This document shows, piece after piece, positions 35,428-44,001 of a stretch of DNA of 64,000 nucleotides. Position 1 is the first letter of the stretch, and each line of letters begins with the position of its first letter. A program made the position numbers and the translations under genes. This stretch comes from Halobacteriovoraceae bacterium (lineage in GTDB: Bacteria; Bdellovibrionota; Bacteriovoracia; Bacteriovoracales; Bacteriovoracaceae): NCBI GenBank assembly GCA_002711995.1, contig PASN01000010.1, positions 132,485 to 196,484 on the forward strand. The letters are read 5' to 3'. The notes under the pieces were generated by a model. It worked only from the letters and a program-made list of their open reading frames with translations. It had not been told where the DNA came from and ran no database searches.

Positions 35428-35948
35428 GGCATCTCCTTCATCATAACAATTGTAATTTCCCCTACATCAAAGCCAAGCTTGCTCATATAGCTTCTTGCGA
35501 GCAGTGTCTTATTATCTAGCAGGTACATCCAGTCATCCACTTTAATTTTATATTCAGAGTCTCCAACTGGAACCATGAGCTCATAATTAAATTTAAAGGC
35601 GTTGCCCGAAACTTTTCCCTTAGCTTCGCCGACAACATCGTGTGCGGTGCCAACGTACTCTTTATTCTTAATCTCTTTTAGCGTCCACACTCGGGTATCT
35701 GTGGAGCCATCAGCGAAGACAAACTTCTCATCAAGAGTTGCAACATCTCCCTCCCAAGAGGCGTCAATATCAACTCTAAACCTTTGGGTAACTAGACCTG
35801 AGCGACTCTGAACAATGCCAAGTGCATAGAGTTTGCCTGAAAAGAAATTCTTTAAGTCTAATTGAGGCTTTTGTCCTTCATAAGATGAGAGCCGCTGACC
35901 AGAGCAAGAGGCCAATACAAGCAGTCCCAGTATCAATAATTGTTTCAT
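35424..35948 (-). CDS. DUF3833 lipoprotein
   Basis: This 174-residue lipoprotein (signal ending VLASC, lipidated Cys15) matches DUF3833 over its length: PQLDLKNFFSGKLYALGIVQ, ATLDEKFVFADGSTDTRVW, GTAHDVVGEAKGK, KVDDWMYLLDNKTLLARS. The fold is probably a lipocalin-like barrel. The molecular function is unknown. It overlaps the CHI-like gene (upstream) and NTF2 gene (downstream) by four bases each. Confidence 0.88.
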   Translation of the reverse strand: MKQLLILGLLVLASCSGQRLSSYEGQKPQLDLKNFFSGKLYALGIVQSRSGLVTQRFRVDIDASWEGDVATLDEKFVFADGSTDTRVWTLKEIKNKEYVGTAHDVVGEAKGKVSGNAFKFNYELMVPVGDSEYKIKVDDWMYLLDNKTLLARSYMSKLGFDVGEITIVMMKEMP

Positions 35949-36439
35949 TGCTTATCTCCCAATAGTTTATCTCTAAGCTCGGGATCGCTTGTGTTTTCCC
36001 CCAGCCAAATATTTAAAAAGTGCCTTGAAAAGTCCAAATCCTTAAAGACCCCAAGTTTCGTCTTAGAGTTGAGGTAAAAAACTACCCCTTCTCCTGGCGT
36101 ATAATCAGCTACAATTTTGTCGCCATCTTTTACATTGGGAAAGATTTCATACATTTTGCCAGAGAACTTCTTGATGATCTTAGGATCAACTTTGGCCTTA
36201 TTCATTTCTTTAACACTTTGCTTTGCTATATCCTCTCCATCAAAGTCTCGTTGATATTCGAGCTCCAAACGCAAAGGAGCTGAATATAGCTCGCTCCCCT
36301 TAACTCCCCATAAAGTCGCTTTATAAATGTCCATAAATAAGAAGGTGTATTTTCCACTTCCCAATTTGGGAAGTTCTTTAAATTTGACTTCACCCTGAGT
36401 GGCAAAGCTAAGAAGCATTATTAAAAGGCAGATTCTCAA
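35945..36439 (-). CDS. Exported chalcone-isomerase-like protein
   Basis: The start is TTG 36439, six bases after AAGGAG, giving a signal peptide (RICLLIMLLSFATQG). Open sequence upstream to 36466 lacks similarity. The mature part matches bacterial CHI-like proteins (LGSGKYTFLFMDIYKATLWG, YEIFPNVKDGDKIVADYTPG, FLNIWLGENTSDPELRDKLLG). True isomerase activity is unlikely; fatty-acid binding is known for plant relatives. It is the first gene of the CHI-like/DUF3833/NTF2/DUF2878-SDR operon. A palindrome TTTGTATACAAA lies just upstream. Confidence 0.85.
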   Translation of the reverse strand: MRICLLIMLLSFATQGEVKFKELPKLGSGKYTFLFMDIYKATLWGVKGSELYSAPLRLELEYQRDFDGEDIAKQSVKEMNKAKVDPKIIKKFSGKMYEIFPNVKDGDKIVADYTPGEGVVFYLNSKTKLGVFKDLDFSRHFLNIWLGENTSDPELRDKLLGDKQ

Positions 36440-36455
36440 GACAGACTCCTTTTGT

Positions 36456-36467
36456 TTTGTATACAAA
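36456..36467. promoter_or_regulatory. Perfect palindrome between divergent CHI-like operon and GST gene
   Basis: TTTGTATACAAA is a 12-base perfect palindrome 16 bases upstream of the CHI-like start and 79 upstream of the GST start. Its position between two divergent genes suggests an operator for a dimeric repressor; no regulator gene is adjacent. Confidence 0.4.
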
Positions 36468-36545
36468 CATTGTGCACATCATTTGCAGATTTAGCAACTT
36501 CAAGTATTTGCCTTTAGCGTGGCGCAACTTAGAATAGGAGATGGA

Positions 36546-37232
36546 ATGGATTACAAGCTATACTACTGGGATATCCCATTCAGAGGGAATTTCGCTTTAC
36601 TTCCCATGGTTGAAAAGGGATTAAAATTTGAAATAATTGACGCATCAGAGATCTATCCAGAATCCGGCCTGTCTATCGTTTGTCCAGGCATCGCTCCCCC
36701 ATATCTGTACGATTGCCAAACAGAAAACTACCTCAACCAAATGCCCGCGATCATGATGTATCTTGGTTCAAAGCATAAACTTCTACCAAAGGAGTCCAAA
36801 AGCAAGTGGGAAGCATTAAAAATCATATTGGACTGCAACGACATCTTGTATGAGATTACTCGTTATCATGGATCAAAAATGTGGAGCAAAGAAGATTGTG
36901 AAAAGTTTAAAACCGAGCGCTTTCCCCTTTGGCTAAAGCAGTTTGAAAAACTAGGGTCAGTGGGACTTGATAGAACAAGTGGCTGTTTTTTTGAAGGAAA
37001 AATAAGTGTCGCTGATTTAGCGGTTACGGCCTTACTTGGAGCCATCAAGTGGAGCTTTCCCGAGCTTGCAACTTACATGAAAGAACACGCTCCCAATGTT
37101 CTACGCCTAGTGGACCGGGTTGAGAAACGAGATAGAATTAAACAGTTTTTAAAAGCGCAGAGAAAAGAGCTTGGAAAAGCTTATTGCTCAGGAGAAATAG
37201 AAGATTCTTTGCGGACAGTTATTGGGGCTTAA
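36546..37232 (+). CDS. Glutathione S-transferase-like protein
   Basis: The start is ATG 36546, five bases after AGGAG. The thioredoxin-like N domain is visible (YKLYYWDIPFRGNFALLPMV, then QMPAIMMYLGSKHKLLP with the cis-Pro region), followed by a helical C domain with FFEGKISVADLAVTALLGAI (N-capping box with Asp). GSTs conjugate glutathione to electrophiles or act as peroxidases; the substrate is unknown. It is divergent from the CHI-like operon and its stop interlocks with that of rlmN in TTAA. Confidence 0.82.
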   Translation: MDYKLYYWDIPFRGNFALLPMVEKGLKFEIIDASEIYPESGLSIVCPGIAPPYLYDCQTENYLNQMPAIMMYLGSKHKLLPKESKSKWEALKIILDCNDILYEITRYHGSKMWSKEDCEKFKTERFPLWLKQFEKLGSVGLDRTSGCFFEGKISVADLAVTALLGAIKWSFPELATYMKEHAPNVLRLVDRVEKRDRIKQFLKAQRKELGKAYCSGEIEDSLRTVIGA

Positions 37233-38269
37233 GAAATCTCGCTGGAATTAAGCTGACCGCACGCCGCCATAACCTCATCGCCTTTGGTCTCTCTTATTAG
37301 CGTTGGGATTTTATATGTGTCCAGAACCTCTTTAAAAGCTGCAACTCTTTCATTGCCTGGCCTTTTGTAGGTGGAATCCGGAATGGGATTAAAAGGGATA
37401 AGATTGATATAGGCCCTTTTGTCCTTGAGCATTTTGCCTGTGGCATGTGCATCTTCAATATTATCATTGAAGTTTTCAATTAATAGATACTCATAGGTTA
37501 CAAACTGCTTTTTTGCCAAAGGAATGCTATCGATGGTCTTCATAACTTCTTCCAAAGGGTATGCTTTATTTATTGGAATAAGCTCGTCTCTCTTAACATC
37601 AAATGGTGAGTGAAGAGACAAAGCGAGATTCACTCCAGGAATTTCGTCTGCCCAGCGTTTAAGGCCTGGGATATAGCCAGAGGTGGAAATCGTTATTTTT
37701 TGATAACCAATACTTGTTCCATGTTTTGATAGAAAAATCTCACAAGCTTTCTTTACAGAGTCAAAGTTATGAAGCGGCTCCCCCTGACCCATAAAAACGA
37801 TGTTTAAAATTCTTTCCTCTCCAGGCCTATTCTCTGCAAGCCAGTTCCAGGCCATCAAGAACTGTCCAACAATCTCAGACGGCCTCAAGGATCTTTTCAG
37901 GCCTTGCTTTCCAGTAAAGCAGAAAGAGCACTTCATTGCACAACCAACCTGAGAGGACAAACAAATTGAGTATTTGTTATGAAAAGGAATAAGGACACTT
38001 TCTACCTTGCTTCCATCTTGAAGTTTAAATAGAAACTTAACCGTTTTATCAGCAGATTCATGAACAAGATCAACTTCAGGCAGTTCAAAGTCAAACTTGT
38101 CATCAATTAAGGCAAGTGCGGTTTTAGATATGTCTTTGGTACACTTTGTAAGATTTTTCTTTTTGTAATGCCAATTAAAAAGATTGGACGCAACAGACTC
38201 ATTGAGAGCATTTTTCTGAACAAACTCGCACAGGTCGTTAAAATTTAGATCGTAAAAAGATGTTTTCAT
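37229..38269 (-). CDS. rlmN: Dual-specificity 23S rRNA A2503 / tRNA A37 methyltransferase
   Basis: RlmN is a radical SAM enzyme that methylates C2 of A2503 in 23S rRNA. The radical SAM motif is in VGCAMKCSFCFTGKQGLKR (CxxxCxxC). Other family segments are NIVFMGQGEPLHN, ITISTSGYIPG, ALSLHSP and, near the C terminus, GDEVMAACGQL, which holds the methyl-carrying Cys. Its length of 346 residues is normal. Confidence 0.96.
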   Translation of the reverse strand: MKTSFYDLNFNDLCEFVQKNALNESVASNLFNWHYKKKNLTKCTKDISKTALALIDDKFDFELPEVDLVHESADKTVKFLFKLQDGSKVESVLIPFHNKYSICLSSQVGCAMKCSFCFTGKQGLKRSLRPSEIVGQFLMAWNWLAENRPGEERILNIVFMGQGEPLHNFDSVKKACEIFLSKHGTSIGYQKITISTSGYIPGLKRWADEIPGVNLALSLHSPFDVKRDELIPINKAYPLEEVMKTIDSIPLAKKQFVTYEYLLIENFNDNIEDAHATGKMLKDKRAYINLIPFNPIPDSTYKRPGNERVAAFKEVLDTYKIPTLIRETKGDEVMAACGQLNSSEIS

Positions 38270-38310
38270 TCAGAACTTTTACTAGAGTACCCGCAATTAG
38301 GCAAACATAG

Positions 38311-39516
38311 TCAGCTTCCATTACGTGTGGCCATTACCATTAGATTTCGGGGGCTTAACTGTCTTTCAAAGACCTCGATGACCTCAACTTCATTTCCATG
38401 CTCGGCCAGATAAAGCGCTCTATCTGTAACAATGTAGCACTCCACCACCCTTCCTAGGAGTTCTCTGATCAGGTCTGCAACGATTGTTTGTTGAGTAAAG
38501 ACTTGAGTGGATTCACTCATAAAGAATTTATTTAGCTCGTCTTTTAGATCACTCCCTAAATCTGCGTACTTTATTGCATAGTCAGAAAACTCCACCTCAT
38601 AATCGGCAAGAGAAGTGTTTCCAATGGATTTGAATTCTGTCTTTCCAAGCACGTCATGAAGGTACAAATGCAGGGCGTATCTAAATCTGCGCACACTAAA
38701 CTTTTTTTCCAGGTCGCTTATTGAATAAAGTGTATGGCACCTCGCCGCTAGATGAAGCGCATTTTTGGAGAATACAACCCCGCTCTTTTTGGCGTAGCTT
38801 GAAATATTATACTGCCCGTTAAGGTTTTGATAACAGCACCCAACAGATAAGAGCCAACTTGATCCGCTGTTTTGAAAAAACTTTACGGTGTTTGTCGTAA
38901 GTTCTCCACACCCGTGAAGTCCTACAACCAGGTTGTCTTCGTATGTGTTTAAGCACGTAAGTGTGGTGTTTTCAGAAAAGTCACAGTTAACAAATTTTAT
39001 TTTTTCGAAATTATTAGGCGTCCATTTAGAGAGGCGATCCTCACCTTGTTTTTGAAACTTTTCATTTCGGTCCAGGCAGTAGGCGAACCTCGCCTTTTCA
39101 TCGACAAGAGTTGAGCTTAAGTGCCCTGCTCCTCCACCAATATCTACAATAGTTTTAACGGCATTAAGCTCATCACATAAGGAGCGAATTTGTTCTAGTT
39201 CATGCTTTTTCTTTAAATCAACTCTTCGATTTAGATGTTGTGGAAGCTTGTAGCGTCCCTTGGAAGCACTCTCAAAGCTTGTGAGCTTAGATACTTTGGA
39301 GAGAAACTCCTGAAGGCCTTTATTGGGAATTGAACTTTTTTTGTGGTTGATAAAGTTAAGAAGCTCTTCCATTGAAACGTTTTGAAGCTCCTCAACCCAT
39401 TCCTGCACATTAATAGGCAACGGTCTTGGATACTGTTTTAGAACCTCTACCTCCAATAGGCCTAGCCAAGGTTCTATAAACTCTTTTATGGACTGGAGAC
39501 GCTCTTCTAAATTCAT
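38311..39516 (-). CDS. METTL25/RRNAD1-like SAM methyltransferase
   Basis: The motifs match the PF13679-type methyltransferases best known from eukaryotic METTL25 and RRNAD1: KKKHELEQI, then IVDIGGGAGHLSSTL (SAM motif I), GLHGCGELTTNTVKFF and VGCCYQNLNGQY, in the expected order (about residues 105-235). The N-terminal 100 residues are helical. The target is unknown; a rRNA, tRNA or protein substrate are all possible. Its ATG overlaps the stop of the preceding radical SAM gene by four bases, so the two proteins are probably made together. Confidence 0.8.
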   Translation of the reverse strand: MNLEERLQSIKEFIEPWLGLLEVEVLKQYPRPLPINVQEWVEELQNVSMEELLNFINHKKSSIPNKGLQEFLSKVSKLTSFESASKGRYKLPQHLNRRVDLKKKHELEQIRSLCDELNAVKTIVDIGGGAGHLSSTLVDEKARFAYCLDRNEKFQKQGEDRLSKWTPNNFEKIKFVNCDFSENTTLTCLNTYEDNLVVGLHGCGELTTNTVKFFQNSGSSWLLSVGCCYQNLNGQYNISSYAKKSGVVFSKNALHLAARCHTLYSISDLEKKFSVRRFRYALHLYLHDVLGKTEFKSIGNTSLADYEVEFSDYAIKYADLGSDLKDELNKFFMSESTQVFTQQTIVADLIRELLGRVVECYIVTDRALYLAEHGNEVEVIEVFERQLSPRNLMVMATRNGS

Positions 39517-40382
39517 TTTTTGAACCTGTTAATATATGAACATCTCTTACAAAGATCTTCCACTAAAACTCCCTTAGAAAATCCTTCTTTGATTCTAACG
39601 GACCTGTCACTTTCAATGACTTCTTCCAGAGAAGTTTCTAGACAGTTTCCAAGATTACTAATCTTTTGATCATCCAAGCAACATGGAACCACTGTTCCGT
39701 CAGCATGAATTGCCAAATGGTCCTTCAGTCCATTGCATCTGCCTTTTTCTCCTTGGACGGGAAGCTCCATTCTTGGCCACTCAAAGCGAGAGTCAAAATG
39801 AAGGTAAAGTTTCTCAGCGATCTTTTTAGACTTTACCGCTCCAACTTCCACTTTTCTATTGATTTGAGTATTGAGTTTGTTTTCAAGGTATTCAAAGACC
39901 GCGTCGTTTTTCTCATCACCTGAGTCTCCAAAGTTCCATAGTCTTAAGTTAAGATAGAGGTCTGGTCTAATGGCCCTGGCATCTTCAATAAAAGCATAAA
40001 CCTTGTCCAGGTATTCCATGAAATTCTTATGGGGAAAATTGTCCATATAGCTCTGGAGAGAAACGTTAATTTGTCTAACCGCATTGCTAGAGAGGAGCGT
40101 TTCTTTGTGTCGTTTAAGAAGAATACCATTGGTGGTAATTTGGGCCTTGGAGTCATAATTCTCACAAGTCGACAGGATTTCTTTAAATTGCGGATGAGCA
40201 AGAGGTTCACCCATTAAGTGCAGGCAAACCTGTTCGGCCAAAGGGGCGGCCTGAGATATGATTTTTTCGAACTCTTTGAGCTCCATTACATCTTTTGCTC
40301 TTTGATCTATTGGACAAAAGGAACAGCTTAAATTGCAGACATTGGTGATCTCAATGTAGATTCGACGGTACTTTTTATTCAT
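39513..40382 (-). CDS. Radical SAM/SPASM-type protein
   Basis: This 289-residue radical SAM enzyme has the 4Fe-4S motif CNLSCSFCPID (CxxxCxxC) after EITNV, a GEPLAHPQF segment, and a SPASM-like C-terminal Cys cluster (ADGTVVPCCLDDQ, then DLCKRCSYINRF), which commonly carries auxiliary Fe-S. Such proteins modify peptides, sugars or nucleosides. Its 3' end overlaps the methyltransferase gene by four bases, which suggests a two-step modification of one substrate. Confidence 0.85.
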   Translation of the reverse strand: MNKKYRRIYIEITNVCNLSCSFCPIDQRAKDVMELKEFEKIISQAAPLAEQVCLHLMGEPLAHPQFKEILSTCENYDSKAQITTNGILLKRHKETLLSSNAVRQINVSLQSYMDNFPHKNFMEYLDKVYAFIEDARAIRPDLYLNLRLWNFGDSGDEKNDAVFEYLENKLNTQINRKVEVGAVKSKKIAEKLYLHFDSRFEWPRMELPVQGEKGRCNGLKDHLAIHADGTVVPCCLDDQKISNLGNCLETSLEEVIESDRSVRIKEGFSKGVLVEDLCKRCSYINRFKK

Positions 40383-40393
40383 GGCCTATGCTA

Positions 40394-40429
40394 CTCGATC
40401 CTTTACTCTCACTCAAGCATGGGATCGAG
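40394..40429. repeat. Inverted repeat between redoxin and radical SAM genes
   Basis: CTCGATCC (40394-40401) and GGATCGAG (40422-40429) form an 8-bp perfect inverted repeat with a 20-base spacer, in the 62-base gap between the peroxiredoxin stop and the radical SAM start. No T-run follows, so a terminator is not certain; it could be an operator or an mRNA hairpin. Confidence 0.4.
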
Positions 40430-40444
40430 CAACATGAAGAATTT

Positions 40445-40978
40445 CTACTCTTTGGTGCCCCTGATTGGGTAGTTGTTCTCAGGATTCTTGATAAATTTCA
40501 ATCCATCCAACAATAGGTCCAGATCTGGCCTTACAAAGGGATTGTTTGCCAAGTCAATAACATGGAGATTGCCGTCTCCATTAACAACTAAGACTCCTGG
40601 CTCAGTGAATGGACGGTCAGTCTCCTTAGGGGATCTAGGCTCTGAAATATAAAGTCCTAGGGTTCTAGCGTCCTCAAGGCCTAGGCCATAACCAACATCA
40701 AAGCTTATTCCCATATCCTCCACATGCTCTTTTGCCTTCTCCTCGGGATCACAGGAAATAGCGAGAATATCCACTCCGATCTTATAAAATTCCTCTTTTT
40801 TCTTTTCCACTTGTTTCAGGTACTTCGTGCAGATTGGACAGTGTTTACCTCTGTAGACGAGAACCATTTGCCACTGGGTATCATCCTTATGTGGGACACC
40901 AAGGTTGACGGTGCCATTGCCTAGTTTTGAAATTTGAATGTCGGGAAATTTATGTCCTGGTTTTAACTTTTGACTCAT
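40445..40978 (-). CDS. AhpC/TSA-type peroxiredoxin
   Basis: This thioredoxin-fold protein (177 residues) has VYRGKHCPICTKYLKQ, the CxxC-type site of the AhpC/TSA/PRX-like family, and LAISCDPEEKAKEHVEDMGI, and PGVLVVNGDGNLHVID. It would reduce peroxides. It lies in a minus-strand run with msrA and selO, forming a redox-defence group; spacing to msrA is 54 bases. Confidence 0.85.
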   Translation of the reverse strand: MSQKLKPGHKFPDIQISKLGNGTVNLGVPHKDDTQWQMVLVYRGKHCPICTKYLKQVEKKKEEFYKIGVDILAISCDPEEKAKEHVEDMGISFDVGYGLGLEDARTLGLYISEPRSPKETDRPFTEPGVLVVNGDGNLHVIDLANNPFVRPDLDLLLDGLKFIKNPENNYPIRGTKE

Positions 40979-41032
40979 AAGTACTCTCCTCTTTCGCCCA
41001 TATTACCATTAAGCGTTAGAGTTGGGCGAAAG

Positions 41033-41503
41033 CTAGCCTTTGACATCCTTTGGATACATATCCTTCACTTTTGATAGTTTATTTTCAATGTGGCGCAAAC
41101 TAAACGGTGATAACTTATGCTTTTGATAGTAATTGAGATATTTTTGCTCGTTAGGCTTGAAGGCCTTAAAGGCCATCACTTCTGTCACACAACTTTGACC
41201 AAATTGTATAAGGAAGTCTTTCGCCCTTATCTCTTGCTCTTTATCAAACACATAAATGGCCGAGCGATATTTTTCTCTCATTCTATGGTTTGATTTCGAG
41301 CTATGGGTATTAAGATGGATATTTATTAATTTCTCCATAGAGACAATTTCTGAATCAAAGTGAACAATAACGCCTTCGGAATAAGAAGAATGATCGCCAA
41401 ACGAGCTTACCCAACCCTGCTCAACTTTAACCACACCTTTAATTGACTGAAAAACGGCCTCAGTGCACCAGTGGCATCCGCCACCAAAACCAATTCTTTC
41501 CAT
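41033..41503 (-). CDS. msrA: Peptide-methionine (S)-S-oxide reductase
   Basis: MsrA repairs oxidised methionine in proteins. The catalytic Cys is in FGGGCHWCTEAVFQSIKGV, where the more usual GCFWC has His in place of Phe. Later family segments include HLNTHSSKSNHRMREKYRSAIY and LNYYQKH. The length of 156 residues is on the short side, but both ends of the family are present. It lies 46 bases after selO. Confidence 0.9.
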   Translation of the reverse strand: MERIGFGGGCHWCTEAVFQSIKGVVKVEQGWVSSFGDHSSYSEGVIVHFDSEIVSMEKLINIHLNTHSSKSNHRMREKYRSAIYVFDKEQEIRAKDFLIQFGQSCVTEVMAFKAFKPNEQKYLNYYQKHKLSPFSLRHIENKLSKVKDMYPKDVKG

Positions 41504-41548
41504 ACGGAAATTTTGCCACTAATCAAGGCCTGAGACAATTAGACAATG

Positions 41549-42970
41549 CTAGGTGCCGCAAAAAGTCTGATGGACCAACTCTGAAGGTGCTGGTTCAAGA
41601 GTTAAATGCTTAAGTTTTTCATCTTCAACAAACGGATTCTTATAGGCCTTCACAAGACTCAGAAAATAGTCGTCATTTCCTTCAAGGCTTTCTTCAATCG
41701 CTTTTGCCACTTGGTGGTTTCTTGGAATGAGATAAGGGTTTGAGTTGTTCATTCGTTTAACAACATCTTCATCACTGTGTCCCTGTTCATCAAGTCTCTC
41801 TCGCCACAACCTTTTGAACTCTTCATTTTGATGATCAAGTGTGTTTAGGCCTCTAAAAGAGTTTGTGAAGTCCAACTGATCTGACTCAAGTACATCCAAA
41901 AACATATTTATTATTTTTAAATCACTTTCCACGGGGCTTGAAATACCAAACTTTGAGGCCATAGCTTTTAAGTACTCATTTTGGTAAAATTTTTCGTAAA
42001 GCTTAAAATCATCTTGAAGCCTCAATGCCGCTTTTTCCGTGCCTTCCCTACTCTCCTTTAACAATAGTGGGAAAAGAGCATTTGCCAAAACAGACATGTT
42101 CCAAAGAGCGATTGCTCCTTGATTTGAATAGCTATATCTTCCATGACGATCAATGGAACTGAACACTTTATTGCGGTTAAACTTATCCATGAAGGCACAC
42201 GGGCCATAATCGATGGTGATCCCAGCGATGGATGTGTTGTCGGTATTCATCACACCGTGAATAAAACCTAACCCCATCCACTTTGCCACTAGGGAGAGCT
42301 TTCGTTTAACCACTCGCTCAAAGAACTTATGGTACTTATGATCTTGCCCATTTAAATCTGGATCATGCCTATTGATAGCATAGTCGGCCAAAGTCTTGAG
42401 GTCCTCTTCGCTTCGAGCACTGAAGTATTCAAAAGTGCCCACTCTCAGGTGGCCCTTTGCGACTCTAGTAAAAATAGCTCCAGGAAGCTCATCTTCTCTA
42501 AAAACAGGCGCTCCAGTTCTCACTGCACACAAAGCTCTTGTGGTGGGAACACCTAAGTGATGCATGGCCTCGCTCACGATATATTCTCTCACAACAGGGC
42601 CAAGCCAGGATAGTCCATCACCACCTCTACTGAACTTTGTTCTTCCAGAGCCTTTTAATTGAATGTCATAACGTTCATTGCTTTTGGAGACTACTTCTCC
42701 TAAAAGGTGGGCCCTCCCATCTCCAAGTGAAGGATTGAAATGACCAAACTGGTGTCCACAATAGGCCATGGCCAAGGGTTCAGAGCCATCTAAGATTTCT
42801 TCTCCACTAAATACCTTCGCGAGTTTACCGGCGGGAGCATGCTCAATGCCTAACTCTTCAGCGAGCTCTTCATTGAAGGCCATTAGAGTTGGTGCAACAG
42901 CGGCCGTTGGCAGGACTCTTTCAAAAAATCTATCAGGAAGCTTTGAATAGGTATTTTCAAAATTAATCAT
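41549..42970 (-). CDS. selO: Protein adenylyltransferase SelO (YdiU)
   Basis: SelO is a pseudokinase-fold enzyme that transfers AMP to Ser, Thr or Tyr of proteins and supports redox homeostasis. The 473-residue protein carries family hallmarks: AYCGHQFGHFNPSLGDGRA, YDIQLKGSGRTKFSRGGDG, and GVMNTDNTSIAGITIDYGP (active-site Asp and Asn). The C terminus ends TFCGT with a conserved Cys where other members have selenocysteine. Its start overlaps the M14 peptidase stop by four bases. Confidence 0.95.
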   Translation of the reverse strand: MINFENTYSKLPDRFFERVLPTAAVAPTLMAFNEELAEELGIEHAPAGKLAKVFSGEEILDGSEPLAMAYCGHQFGHFNPSLGDGRAHLLGEVVSKSNERYDIQLKGSGRTKFSRGGDGLSWLGPVVREYIVSEAMHHLGVPTTRALCAVRTGAPVFREDELPGAIFTRVAKGHLRVGTFEYFSARSEEDLKTLADYAINRHDPDLNGQDHKYHKFFERVVKRKLSLVAKWMGLGFIHGVMNTDNTSIAGITIDYGPCAFMDKFNRNKVFSSIDRHGRYSYSNQGAIALWNMSVLANALFPLLLKESREGTEKAALRLQDDFKLYEKFYQNEYLKAMASKFGISSPVESDLKIINMFLDVLESDQLDFTNSFRGLNTLDHQNEEFKRLWRERLDEQGHSDEDVVKRMNNSNPYLIPRNHQVAKAIEESLEGNDDYFLSLVKAYKNPFVEDEKLKHLTLEPAPSELVHQTFCGT

Positions 42971-43851
42971 AGGCCTTTTAAAAACTCCAATCCGCCTTTA
43001 ACAGCAGCAACCTGAGCATCGATGCAAACTTCATCAGTCGCCTTTGGACTGTCCGGATAAACTTCTGTGGTCGTTGTGTACTCAGCATTGGAAAAACCTG
43101 CGCACAGGTTTAGTGACTTTATATCATAATTAATCACTCCTTCTTGAGAGAGTGGCTCACCAATAATCTTGCCATTTTCATCAGACGGAGCAATGTGAGT
43201 AACTTCTTTCACTGACTCAATAATTGCTTTTTGAAATTCGTGTTTTGGGGATTCGGTGTTTCCAACCAAATAGAATCCATCGGGAATGTCCCATACGGCC
43301 TGAGGCACACCATCTCTTTTCTCTAGGGCAGGCCTAAAAACAGTATTGTCGGTGTCAGTTGTTTCATGAAGATCGAAATGTGCGTAAATTTCAACACCCA
43401 AATCATCTATTGCTTTTAGAAAGCTTTCACACTCTTCAGCTGGAGAATTTTTATTAAATGATCTATTTGGATCTACGGTTAAAGGGTTCCAACGGTTTAT
43501 AGTTTCATAGCCCCAAGGGCTTATGCAGGGAACGCAAACGATGTTAAAGTGTTTGGAATATTCTTCTCCCTCCCTCTCTAAAAAGGCCAAAGCGCCTTGA
43601 ACCCCACTTGTCTCGTATCCATGAACTCCACCGGTTATTAAAACTGTTTTTTTATCTGGATCCAAGCTCTTATTCTTTACTAAAAACAATGGGTATCTTT
43701 CAGGGTCATAGCTAAGTGCTCCGTATCTTTGAACTTCATATTTGCTTTCAAGATCTTGAAGCTTGCTAAGGACCTCATCTTTATAAGATCTTTTGATTTT
43801 CTGTTTTTCAAGCCACTGAAACTTTTCTTCCTCACCCCACGGTTTACTCAC
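42967..43851 (-). CDS. M14-type metallocarboxypeptidase
   Basis: This 294-residue zinc peptidase has GGVHGYETSGV (HxxE zinc ligands), DPNRSFNK, the second His in AHFDLHETTD, and catalytic Glu in TTTTEVYPD. No signal peptide is visible, so it is cytoplasmic. It may trim C-terminal residues from peptides or act on acylated amino acids. It is the first gene of a four-gene group with selO, msrA and the peroxiredoxin; its link to redox defence is unclear. Confidence 0.85.
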   Translation of the reverse strand: MSKPWGEEEKFQWLEKQKIKRSYKDEVLSKLQDLESKYEVQRYGALSYDPERYPLFLVKNKSLDPDKKTVLITGGVHGYETSGVQGALAFLEREGEEYSKHFNIVCVPCISPWGYETINRWNPLTVDPNRSFNKNSPAEECESFLKAIDDLGVEIYAHFDLHETTDTDNTVFRPALEKRDGVPQAVWDIPDGFYLVGNTESPKHEFQKAIIESVKEVTHIAPSDENGKIIGEPLSQEGVINYDIKSLNLCAGFSNAEYTTTTEVYPDSPKATDEVCIDAQVAAVKGGLEFLKGL

Positions 43852-44001
43852 TGAACTCCCCTTTTGATTTAAGTTTTGGGCATCCTAAACCCAAATACCA
43901 GTTTAATCAAATTGTAACGGTGCCCAAAGCTTATGCAAGCTTAATGTGGCAGGCCGAATGCATATATGTTTGAGAGAAAATCATTAAAAAAGGAGCGGTT
44001 T

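Noticed and set aside
43874-43897. Inverted repeat TTTTGGG/CCCAAA between the M14 and SRPBCC genes
   Set aside because: It lies in a divergent promoter region, is short, and has no T-run, so neither terminator nor operator can be supported.
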